Assembly (NCBI GenBank): GCA_021229015.1
Contig: CM037792.1
Coordinates: 1,426,001-1,490,000 of the forward strand
DNA from: Solen grandis
Taxonomy: Eukaryota; Mollusca; Bivalvia; Adapedonta; Solenidae
Direction: 5' to 3'
DNA length: 64,000 nucleotides
The position numbers and the translations under genes were made by a program. The notes below the pieces were generated by a model. It was not told the DNA's origin. It worked only from the letters and a program-made list of their open reading frames with translations, and made no database searches. Below are positions 54,906 through 64,000 of this stretch, in pieces; positions within the stretch are counted from its first letter, which is position 1; every line of letters starts with the position of its first letter.

Positions 54906-56872
54906 CAACAAAAAAAACTGTCTGTGTATTTTAATATTTATTTTAGCATCTTACTCTTTCTATCGGAGTCTGTTTGGATCGAGTTGGTAATCATCACTTT
55001 GCGAAAATATTTCAAAGCTCCTCATTCTTATGTTAATGTGTATATCAACATGATTATTTAAACAACTTTACTAAATGTTTTCAAATGACGTCAACATGCG
55101 CCAGTGTGGAAATCACATGTCATGTGTAAGGATCGGTTTAGTAAACACTTCCATCTATGACTATCACGTGAATACTAAGGGCGGAGCATAATTTGAATAA
55201 ATGGCATGCGCAGTTCGCCGTAAACTCTTAACAGTTAACAATCATATCATCTCAGCAATCCCCGGCCTAATCCATTAGATATGTCATCTTTGAAAATAGT
55301 TGTTTAAAGAATTTAAGGGCAACAATAGCCTCCTGTCTTTGAAACATTTGTTAATTACACAAAGTTCCAATAGACAGAATGATCAAAAAAAACCCTTCAT
55401 AAGGTACTTTTGAATCCAGGAAATAAAAGACCAGGGGTCATTTATGAGACCTAAAACATAAAATATAAATATATCCAATATGTTAAGCATACTATTCTGG
55501 TAGATGACATGTATATTAATGTTATTCATGTCTGCATGACATTTTTTTTTCCAAATAAAATCAATAAAGCAAAATCATTAAAATTTGGACCATCTTGTAT
55601 AGATACAAATGTAACAAAAAACATAAGAGATCATGTGTTAATAAGCATTTATAAAGTACCCTACATTGTGTTCAGTATCTGTGTATTTGTTGTACTTAGC
55701 ACTTGTGTTAATTTCCCAATCATTTTCTCTGATTGTCTTTTTCAAAACATTACTACATATTTATAAAGATCTAAAATTAGGTACCCTCTCAAAGTTATTT
55801 GAGCCAGTGCTTTTCATTGTGAATAAAAAGTCAACATTTAAACAGCTTACCTTTGGATCTGAGGTGAATACACATCCAGTATCATTAAACCACTGCTTCC
55901 ATTCAATGTAATTGGTGTATCAAATAGGACTTAAAAATCATTATATTTCTAAAGGAAAACTCTGTGCAGTTTCCTTTCATCACTTCCTTTGATATTGCTT
56001 TTAACATTAACCGTGATTTTTTTTCTGCTTCCATTGATAGGGTATGGCTAAAAATTAAAACTTATTCATTTGAATTTCATAATAAATAAAAATAGGGATA
56101 CATCTTCAAAAATTATCACAATAAGCCTATATATTGAATATTTTCTTGAGAGACCCACTGAGCAGTGTTAAATAATTGTTACTTTAAAATCAAAGCTTGC
56201 ATATGATACTTAGTATGTAACATTAATTCTTTATTACCCATACCTTTTTCACTCAGTTTCTCGATACTGTCTAACAATTTGGCTATCACTGTGGGTTTCC
56301 TTGGTGGCGTCTCTTTTCAGCCCAAGTCTTTCTGCTACAGAGGACTTCTTCAGTTGAGTCTTCCCCATTCTGGGAGATGAATGCCTTTTTTTCTAAGATT
56401 TCTTTCAACCATGCTTAAAACAGAGTGAATTGTTCAACTTTTCACCATAATTATCTACTCAACATAGAATCATCAATGTCATAGGCAGGCCATTTATGGT
56501 GACTGCTGGCAATTGTTTTTTTTTCACCAGTATATAATTTATTTGAGAACAAGGAGATATCGTCACAAAAGATTATCATAATTAGAAAGGAGGCAGATCT
56601 TTACATGTATTTTTATTTCATATTATGTTTCTATGAAAATTCATCATGTGACCAGGGACCCCGTTTTTGGTGACAAACTCTCATAAAAAAATATGGTGAT
56701 CTGACAATGACACAGCATAAGAAATAAGTGTGTAACAATTTGGGGGAAAACGTAAAATTGATTCTAATTTCTCTAATCTGTTGGAGAGGACAAAAGATAA
56801 TATGATCAAGAAAATGAATAATCCTCTAGTTGTAATGGGCTAAAAGTAACCCTTAACAGTGAGAGATTTGTG
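54906..56872. other. Intergenic, nothing recognised
   Basis: AT-rich. Open frames at 55509-55911 (81-85 codons) are hydrophobic stretches without recognisable domain, start context or neighbour. No RNA or element was recognised. Confidence 0.4.
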
Positions 56873-56960
56873 TAAGTGGTCTGGTACCTCAGTCAGTAGA
56901 CCACTGGCACTCGCCTTGTTAGTGAGGGGTCTCGGCCATCATGAGACGATGTGTTTGCGT
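56873..56960 (+). mobile_element. tRNA-like SINE head, family E, copy 2
   Basis: GTGTAAGTGGTCTGG..CCTCAGTCAGTAGACC then TTAGTGAGGGGTCTCGG, partner of the minus-strand copy at 19090-19182. Confidence 0.5.
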
Positions 56961-57700
56961 GCGATCCCCAGGTCTGTAGCTACAAGGTCAGGATCACACT
57001 AACAGTTCAAAGGTCAAAATTAGGGTCTTTTTTTGTATCTGCTGTAAAACACTGACATTCCTAGATGAATTTTGAAATTACTTGGCAGAAATGCTTACCA
57101 TCAAAAGGCAGTGTGTTGCACGCATTCTCCAGGACCGAGGTCTGTAGCTCCAAGGACAAGGTCAAACTAAGAGTTCAAAGGTCAGAAATGGGGTCTTTTT
57201 TGTGTCTGCTCTATAACTCTGACATTCCTTGATGGCTTTTTGAATTACAGTCAAAAATGTTCACCATTATGAAGCAATATGTCGTTCAATCCCATGTCTG
57301 TAGCTCCAAGGTCAAGGTCATACTTAGAGTTCAAAGGGTTTGGTTTTTGTGTCAGCTCCATAACTTTGTCACTCCTCCATAGATTTTGATTTTTTTTTTG
57401 CATAAGTGTGCATATGGAGATTAATTAATGCACCTCAGTTTGATATTTTTCTTGGATAAAAATACTGGTTGCTATAGTAATGGAAATAATCAAAATATGC
57501 ATAATCAGTAGGGGACTTATGGTTCAATTATGCATATGATTCTAGCTATTGGTATTTCATACATGCATAATGCTGTAGTGATTTCACTGTTAAAAATGTC
57601 ATGGAAAAGTGAAAAGAAATGTTAGGAAATTTTTCACAAAACCATAAATATGCACTTCGGGGGCATTCATCACATCCTGTGACATATCTTGTTTTTTTTT
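56961..57700 (+). mobile_element. Pearl-like element with three degenerate core units of about 162 bp
   Basis: GTCTGTAGCT.CAAGG, then AGAGTTCAAAGGTCA and GGGTCTTTTT recur near 56972, 57134 and 57297. The 3' end CACTTCGGGGGCATTCATCAC followed by TCTTGTTTT and a T tract resembles the end of bivalve tandem-core elements. Confidence 0.6.
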
Positions 57701-57715
57701 TTTTAATCTGGCCTG

Positions 57716-58545
57716 TAAATACAACTGTAATTAATTACAAATGCACAATAACATGGTTTTGCGCAGGTAAAAGATAAAATTATATCGCTCAAGGCTTAAG
57801 GCTTGGTCCCACTGTGACTTGGCATGTTTGCCTCAGGGATGTACTCCAGATGGAAATGGAGATGTCAGGAACAGATTCCCAGGTGTCCCTGGGAAGCTTC
57901 GGAAGCGTCCCAAGATGTGGAGTCATCGGGAGGCCTTTGGAGACTTAAAAAAAGTCATTGATTGTATTGAAATTTTCCATGATGTTTCTTGAAAAGAAAC
58001 AGGCTGGGGAAACATCCACAGAGCTTCTGGGAAACATTCACAGAGCTTTTATGAAACATTTTTTCCTCCATTAGGAACCCCCAATGCTTCGGTGATGTCT
58101 CGCCAAAGCATTAGGGGTAGGTTCCCTGGTGTCCTGGGAAGCTGATTGCATTGAAATTTTCTGTGATGTTTCTCAGAAAAATAAACAGGCTTGGGAAACA
58201 TCAGCAGAGCTTCTGGGAAACATTCACAGAGCTTTCGTGAAACATTTTGGAGAGCTTTGGTGAACGTTTCCACTGTGATGTTTCAGACTCGGTGAAGCAC
58301 CGGGGCACCTTTGCCGATCATCGGAGAAGGTCCTCTGGAGCTTTCCCGAACATCGGGATTCAAGGCCATTGTCTCATAGCCGAAGCATCAGTGAACGTTC
58401 CAACAGACCAATCCCAAAGCCTAAACAGTGCCATTTCTCATGGGACTGATCCATCTTTTTGGCTCAAATATTGGGAGAAAATATGTGTATTTCCACATCG
58501 CCAAGAAGTTTTCCCCAGTGTGATATAGGCATTAGATCCATGGCC
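57716..58545 (+). repeat. Dispersed repeat Y, copy 2
   Basis: Partner of 48815-49745. Internally repetitive: GGGAAACAT.CACAGAGCTT is present several times. Open frames on both strands (58049-58528) translate this repeat. Confidence 0.7.
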
Positions 58546-58930
58546 TTCAAGTTTAAAAAAGATATGTATCGGATTTAAAAAAAAAGATAAATAAAAGCAC
58601 TTTCACTGTCTTCAGATACCCTTCAGAATGTTTCTCCATCATACTAAAAAGTAAAAGTATATATTGGATTTAAAAAAAAAATCCTGGAAATTGTACTTCC
58701 ACACAATATTCTTGTCATACTATTGGCACCTGCTTTGTGCACATCAGAGATGTTATGGGTTTCAGCATGCTCGATTTCTAATGGTTAATCACAGAGTTAT
58801 GGCCCTATTTTTAGGTGCAGTGGTGGGTGGGGGGATTGATTAGCTCTTGTCCATCTATTTGTATTATGTATGTCATTTGTATGGGAGCATCTGTGTGTCC
58901 AGTGGACACATTTCTTGTTTACATACAGAC
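58546..58930. other. Intergenic, nothing recognised
   Basis: A-rich tracts (TTGGATTTAAAAAAAA type) and no gene. Confidence 0.4.
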
Positions 58931-59592
58931 TTTTTAGCTCACCTGAGCAGGTGGTACTGAGCAAAAATAGTAAAATTGTTCCTGTCTGCCAACCAAGATT
59001 GCTGCCAGAGCTTAAAAAAAATATCTTGAAATGACATCTCCTAAACCCTACGCAGATTTTGATGAAACTCCATAGGAATGATCATTGGGTGATACTACAC
59101 AAAAATAACTAAAATCATCCAGTCCGCCTACTGAGATGGCTGCCAAAGGTAAAATTAGAATAATCCTTAAAGGACATCTCCTCCTAAACCACTGAGCAGA
59201 TTTTGATGAAATTTTACAGGAATGATCCTTAGGTGGTACTGAGCAAAAATAGCTCAAATCATTCCAGTCTGCCTAAGCTAAAATAAGAAAAATCTTTAAG
59301 CGACATCTTCTCCAAATCCTATGCAGATTTTGATGAAACTTAATGGGAATGATCCTTAGGTGTACTGACAAAAATAGCTAAAATCGTTCTGGTCCACCTA
59401 CCAAGATGGCCACCAGAGCTGAAAATAGAAAAATCTTTAAACAATATCTCCTTAACTGCTAGGCAGATTTTGTTTTGACCTTTTGCCTCTTGATTACTAT
59501 ATATTATGTGCAATCTTTTCCTTACTTTAGCATTTTCTCTCAAGCAGTTGAATTCAGGTGAGCGATTTAGGGCCATCATAGCCCTCTTGTTT
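58931..59592 (+). mobile_element. AGCTCACCTGAG element with about 145-bp core units, copy 1
   Basis: Starts TTTTTAGCTCACCTGAGCAG and ends CAGGTGAGCGATTTAGGGCC plus CTCTTGTTT. Internal units (GCAGATTTTGATGAAACT, AGGAATGATC.TTAGGTG, GAGCAAAAATAG) repeat about four times. Non-coding. Confidence 0.7.
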
Positions 59593-59809
59593 CAAGATTG
59601 TTTATCATTGATTTTTTGTAAATCAAGATAGTTTATCATTGATTTTTTTTTCATTTCATGGCTGCATACATGCTTTGAAGACTTTGATGATTTAAATGAT
59701 TTAAGTCTTTAAAGCAAGTATAATGTGTAATGGTATTAGTCTTTAAGAAACAAAATGAGACAAATTACAGACAAATTTTATATATAATTAACTCAGTTAA
59801 ATCAGTCAT
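59593..59809. other. Short spacer
   Basis: GATTGTTTATCATTGATTTTTT occurs twice in tandem. Nothing else was seen. Confidence 0.4.
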
Positions 59810-60045
59810 TGGGGCCGAGCGGTTACAGTCGTGGACTACAATTCTCTCAGCCCCTCACCGCTGTGGGTTCGAATCCTGGTAGGGACTTCGGATTTTTCAT
59901 GTGAGGAAGCCTTCCAGCTGGCATGCGGTAGGTCGGTGGTTCTACCCGGGTACCTCTGTGTACTCTGGGTCTTCCTCCACCTGTAATTAGCTGGACGTCG
60001 CTATATGATTGAAATACTATCGCAGCGACGGTAAACCCCAATTCA
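59810..60045 (+). mobile_element. tRNA-derived SINE, family C, copy 2 (complete head)
   Basis: GGGGCCGAGCGGTTACAG (A-box, Ser/Leu tRNA-like) and B-box GGGTTCGAATCC are followed by the same body as 17101-17325, ending ATACTATCGCAGCGACGG. This copy shows the tRNA origin of the family. Confidence 0.85.
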
Positions 60046-60548
60046 ACAACATAAATCAGTCATTAATTTTTTTTTGCTGAGCAATCCCATAGCCTTAAAC
60101 TTTTCAAGTTTTATTATAAAATTTGAAATAAACATGACTACATCAATTGTAAATCATTTTAATTTATCAGGTTTAAAAAAGTGCTACCGGTCTAGGTAAT
60201 TTGTGATAATGGACCTTCTTACTGTGTACAGATGTATTCAAATGAACTTACCAATTGGCTGTCCAGTAACTGCTCTGAGATAAAAGGTAGTTGGTAGTTG
60301 ACATGGTTGATACAAAAGAACTTGGTTTTGTGAGCCATTGACCTAGCCATGAATGGGAAAATGGAAAAGGCTGTGCTTAAATTTTCACTGCTAAACTTTT
60401 TAAATTGCATTGTATCTGTTATTCTTTCAGGTTTGCAATGATGGCCATTTTTGTATCCATTCCAAGGGTTTGTGTGACTTTGTTGCTGATCATCTGTTTT
60501 TTGATGCCAGTAAGTAACAAAAACTCTTTTTAAAATTAACTTGAAGTC
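60046..60548. other. Intergenic, nothing recognised
   Basis: The minus-strand frame 60219-60557 (112 codons) has no domain and overlaps the MITE to its right. Confidence 0.4.
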
Positions 60549-60695
60549 TGGCCCCATGTTCTCGGAAATAAAAATGGCACCAAAGTGATTTTAATACTTA
60601 TATTCAAACTATGACCATTAGTTTCAGTAGGAATTTGAGTAACGTAAATTTGAGCCTGAGATCATACTTAAGTATTTTCGAGAACACGTGGCCAG
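60549..60695. mobile_element. MITE-like foldback
   Basis: CTGGCCCCATGTTCTCG at the left and CGAGAACACGTGGCCAG at the right form imperfect terminal inverted repeats around about 110 bp. Confidence 0.6.
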
Positions 60696-60711
60696 GATAC
60701 ATACTGTGTAG

Positions 60712-60785
60712 ATCCATTATAACACACTCCATTATAACACTCTCCATTATAACACACTCCATTATAGAACACTCCATTTTAACAC
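60712..60785. repeat. CCATTATAACACACT tandem repeat
   Basis: Five units of about 15-16 bp. Confidence 0.85.
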
Positions 60786-61002
60786 TAAAGCCAATATAAA
60801 ATGGTCCAGCATTGAATCCCAGTTCTTTATTTTGTGATTCTTATTTTATAGTAATGGCATGCAATCATTTACTGATTATAATGGCCATATTTAGACCTTG
60901 CAATCAAGGATACCCCATGAATGGGCATGTAGAGGAGATGGTGGTTTGATGCAAGGGTGTTTGAGTGCGATACTCTAGCACATTTTGCAAATAGACCACT
61001 TG

Positions 61003-61591
61003 GTTTTTAGCTCACCTGGCATGAAGTGCCAAGGTGAGCTTTTGGGACCAGCCTTTGTTTGGCGCCCGTCATCGTTAGTCGTCAGTCGTCAACAATTTAC
61101 TAAACATCTTCTCTGAAACTACTGATGGGAAAGTGATCAAACTTGGCAAGGATGTTCCTAAGGTGTTCCCCTAAAAAAATGTTCAGATAGTTCTGGTCTG
61201 TTGCATAATTAGGTCACAGGAGCTAAAAACAGATTTTAAAATTGAAATCTTAAAAAAATCTTCTTCTCTGAAACCACAAGGCCTAGAACTTAGATATTTG
61301 GCGTGTGGTTTTGTCTAGTATACCTCTACCAAGTTTGTTCAATTGTTGTGGGTGCCTGGATAGCGTAGTGGTAACGCGCGTCGCTTCTCACCAATGTGTC
61401 CTCGGTTCGATTCCTGCTCACGTACATGAGAGGGTACAGTGGTCGCCCATTCAGACACGAGGGTTTTTCCGGGTTCTCAGGTTTCCTCCCACAATAATGA
61501 CCACATACCCTGCCATCAGAGTCATCGAGAGTGATTAAGGTAGTGGCACCCTAATGCATGAATTTTGAAATTCAGGTTTCTTTGGTGTTTT
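61003..61591 (+). mobile_element. AGCTCACCTG element, copy 2, interrupted by a SINE
   Basis: Starts TTTTTAGCTCACCTGGCATG with a palindromic head, then CGTCAGTCGTCAACAATTT. A family B SINE (61349-61541) and a later copy at 61592 interrupt it. Confidence 0.65.
61349..61541 (+). mobile_element. tRNA-derived SINE, family B, copy 2 (complete head)
   Basis: A-box-like TGGATAGCGTAGTGGTAACG and B-box GGTTCGATTCC precede the family B body. It shows the tRNA-like head that is eroded at 6668 and 17341. Confidence 0.85.
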
Positions 61592-63632
61592 TTAGCTCAC
61601 CTGAGCACAACGTGCTCATGGTGAGCTTTTGTGATCGCCTTTTGTCCGTCGTCCGTGCGTGCGTGCGTCCATGCGTCGGTCGTCAACAATTTCTTAAAAC
61701 AACATCTCCTTCTAAACTACTCACTGGATTTTGATAAAACTTCACAGGAATGTTCATTTTGGGGCCCTTTACCAAAGTTGTTAAAATTATTTTGATTGGT
61801 CAAAAATCTAGGTCACAGGAGCTAAAAATAGATTTTAAAAATGAAAATTTTAAAAATCTTCTTCTCTGAAACCACAAGGCCTAGCCTTTTGATTTTTAGC
61901 TCACCTGAGCACAACGTGCTCATGGTGAGCTTTTGTGATCGCCTTTTGTCCGGCGTCCGTCGTCCGTCCGTGCGTGCGTCTTGCGTCAACTTTTCCTTAA
62001 AACAACTTCTCCTCCTAAACTGGATGGATTTTGACAAAACTACACAGGAATCATCCTTATCATGACCTCTATCAAAGTTGTTCAAACTATTTTGATTGGG
62101 TGAATAAGTAGGTCACAGGAGCTAAAAATAGATTTTGAAAATGAAAAATCTTCTTCTCTGAAACCACAAGGCATAGCCTTTTGATTTTTGGTATGTTGCA
62201 TGATCTTATGACTCTCTACCAAGATTGTACAAATTATGACCCTGGGGTAAAAATTGGCCCCGCCCCAGGGGTCACTTGATTTCACATAGGCTAATATAGA
62301 AAAAACTTGAAAAAATCTTCTTCTCAGAAACCACAAAGCATGGAGTTTAAATATTTGGTATGTAGCATGATATTATGACTCTCTACCAAGATTGTTCAAA
62401 TTATGACCCTGGGGTCAAATTTGGTCCCGCCCCAGGGGCCCTTGATTTAACATAGGCTAATATAGAAAAAAACTTGAAAAATCTTCTTCTCAGAAACCAC
62501 AAGGCCTCGAGTTTAGATATTTGGCGTGCAGCATTGTCTAGTAGATCACAACCAAGTTTGTTCAAATCATGGCCCTGGGATCAAATTTGGCCCCACCAAG
62601 GGGTCACCAGATTTTACATAGGCTAATATAGAAAAAAATTGAAAATTCTTCTTCTCTGAAACCACAAGGCCTAGCCTTTTGATTTTTAATGTGTAGCATG
62701 ATCTTATGACTCTCTACCAAGATTGTTCAAATTATGACCCTGGGGTCAAAATTGGCCCCGCCCCAGGGGTCACTTGATTTTACATAGGCTAATATAGAAA
62801 AAAAACTTGAAAAATCTTCTTCTCAGAAACCACAAGGCATAGAGTTAAGATATTTGGTGTGTAGCATTGTCTAGATGATCTCTACCAAATTTGTTGAAAT
62901 CATGACCCTGGGGTCAAAATTGGCCCTGCCCCAGGGGTCACTTGATTTAACATAGGCTAATATAAGAAAAACTTGAAAAATCTTCTTCTCAGAAACCACA
63001 AGGCCTCGAGTTTAGATATTTGGTGTGCAGCATTGTCTAGTAGATCACAACCAAGTTTGTTCAAATCATGGCCCTGGGATCAAATTTGGCCCCACCAAGG
63101 GGTCACCAGATTTTACATAGGCTAATATAGAAAATAATTGAAAATTCTTCTTCTCTGAAACCACAAGGCCTAGCCTTTTGATTTTTAATGTGTAGCATGA
63201 TCTTATGACTCTCTACCAATATTGTTCAAATTATGACCCTGGGGTCAAAATTGGCCCTGCCCCAGGGGTCACTTGATTTAACATAGGCTAATAGGAAAAA
63301 AAAATCTTGAAAAATCTTCTTCTCAGACACCACAAAGCATAGAGTTTAGGTATTTGGTGTGTAGAATTGTCTAGTCGATTCTTACCTAGTTTGTTCAAAT
63401 AATGACGCTGGGGTCAAAATTGGCCCCGCTCCAGGGATCACTTGATTTTACATAGACTTATATTGGAAAAAAAAAAATATTCAAGGGTATGAAATGGGCT
63501 AATAGACCTTTACCAAGTTTGTTCAAATCATGACCCTGGGGTCAAAATTGGCTTTGCCCCAGGGGTCACTTGATTTTACAAAGCCTTATGATACCAGGTG
63601 AGCGATCCAGGGCCATCGTGGCCCTCTTGTTG
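61592..63632 (+). mobile_element. Nested AGCTCACCTGAG elements with tandem core of about 170 bp
   Basis: Two heads (61592 and about 61896), both TTTTTAGCTCACCTGAGCAC followed by AACGTGCTCATGGTGAGC and (TGCG)n-type sequence, share one tail at 63592-63632 (CCAGGTGAGCGATCCAGGGC, CCTCTTGTT). The core units carry GACCCTGGGGTCAAAATTGG, CCCCAGGGGTCACTTGATTT, ACATAGGCTAATATAG and CTTCTTCTCAGAAACCACAA. Confidence 0.75.
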
Positions 63633-64000
63633 GTATGTAGCATGATCTTATGACTCTCTACCAAGATTGTTCAAATTATGACCCCGGGGTCAAAATTTGC
63701 CCCGCCCCAGGGGTCACTTGATTTAACATAGGCTATGGGGTTTTATTTGGTGTGCAGCATCGTCTAGTAGATCACTACCAAGTTTGTTCAAGTCATGGCA
63801 CAGGGATCAAATTTGGCCCCGCCAAGGGGTCACCTGATTTTACATAGGCTAATATAGAAAAAAACTTAAAAAATCTTCTTCTCAGAAACCTCAAGGCCTG
63901 GAGTTTAAATATTTGGTATGTAGCATGATCTTATGACTCTCTACCAATATTGTTCAAATTATGACCCTGGGGTCAAAATTGGCCCCGCCCCAGGGGTCAC
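63633..64000 (+). repeat. Continuation of the core array, cut by the window end
   Basis: The same core units resume immediately after the tail of the previous element and run to the last base, so the outer element began upstream and was interrupted by the inner one. Confidence 0.75.

Noticed and set aside
1..64000. CRISPR arrays, bacterial operons or integrons
   Set aside because: No direct repeats with unique spacers of CRISPR type and no bacterial gene organisation; all evidence points to animal nuclear DNA.

Overview
This window looks like non-coding, transposon-rich DNA from an invertebrate, most likely a bivalve mollusc (veneroid-like). The evidence is an AT-rich background with many microsatellites, several families of tRNA-derived SINEs, elements whose cores are tandem units of about 160 bp (the architecture described for bivalve pearl-type elements), and dispersed elements beginning TTTTAGCTCACCTG. 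There is one 100-base assembly gap (18257-18356). I found no host gene exon that I could defend. Essentially all convincing coding capacity belongs to mobile elements.

Layout. 1-19.8 kb: intergenic DNA with microsatellites, hairpin-bearing repeats, SINEs, a 33-bp minisatellite (11.9-12.75 kb) and a pearl-like element with four 161-bp core units (13.84-14.76 kb) that sits inside a TATTTTGTGG-type minisatellite. 19.9-34.85 kb: three LINE-type non-LTR retrotransposons in a row, all on the plus strand. The second and third have an L1-ORF1p-like coiled-coil/RRM protein and an endonuclease/reverse transcriptase ORF2. The first has ORF2 only, broken by frameshifts. 36.2-38.4 kb: a repeat built of units of about 850 bp.

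38513-46044 is the most interesting object: a 7.5-kb element with 2.5-2.8 kb inverted terminal repeats, AG...CT ends and a perfect 6-bp target-site duplication (AACACA). These are hallmarks of Polinton/Maverick (adintovirus-related) elements. Instead of the usual set of about ten genes it holds a compact three-gene cassette: a zinc finger-FtsK/HerA-type packaging ATPase, an acidic protein with a C2HC-type finger that is split by a one-base frame change, and a small basic protein. Each gene is preceded by the same TTATAAGGG motif. The inverted repeats carry palindromic NRF1-like, CRE-like, YY1-like and ETS-CRE composite sites. No polymerase, integrase, protease or capsid gene is visible, so the element looks like a miniaturised derivative that would depend on others for replication and integration.

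46-64 kb: a 2.6-kb element with 15-bp terminal inverted repeats and a 6-bp duplication (47350-49968) that contains a second dispersed repeat, a foldback element (51.5-52.2 kb), a 5'-truncated LINE on the minus strand (53.5-54.2 kb), further SINEs, and nested AGCTCACCTG-type elements whose tandem core runs off the right end of the window.
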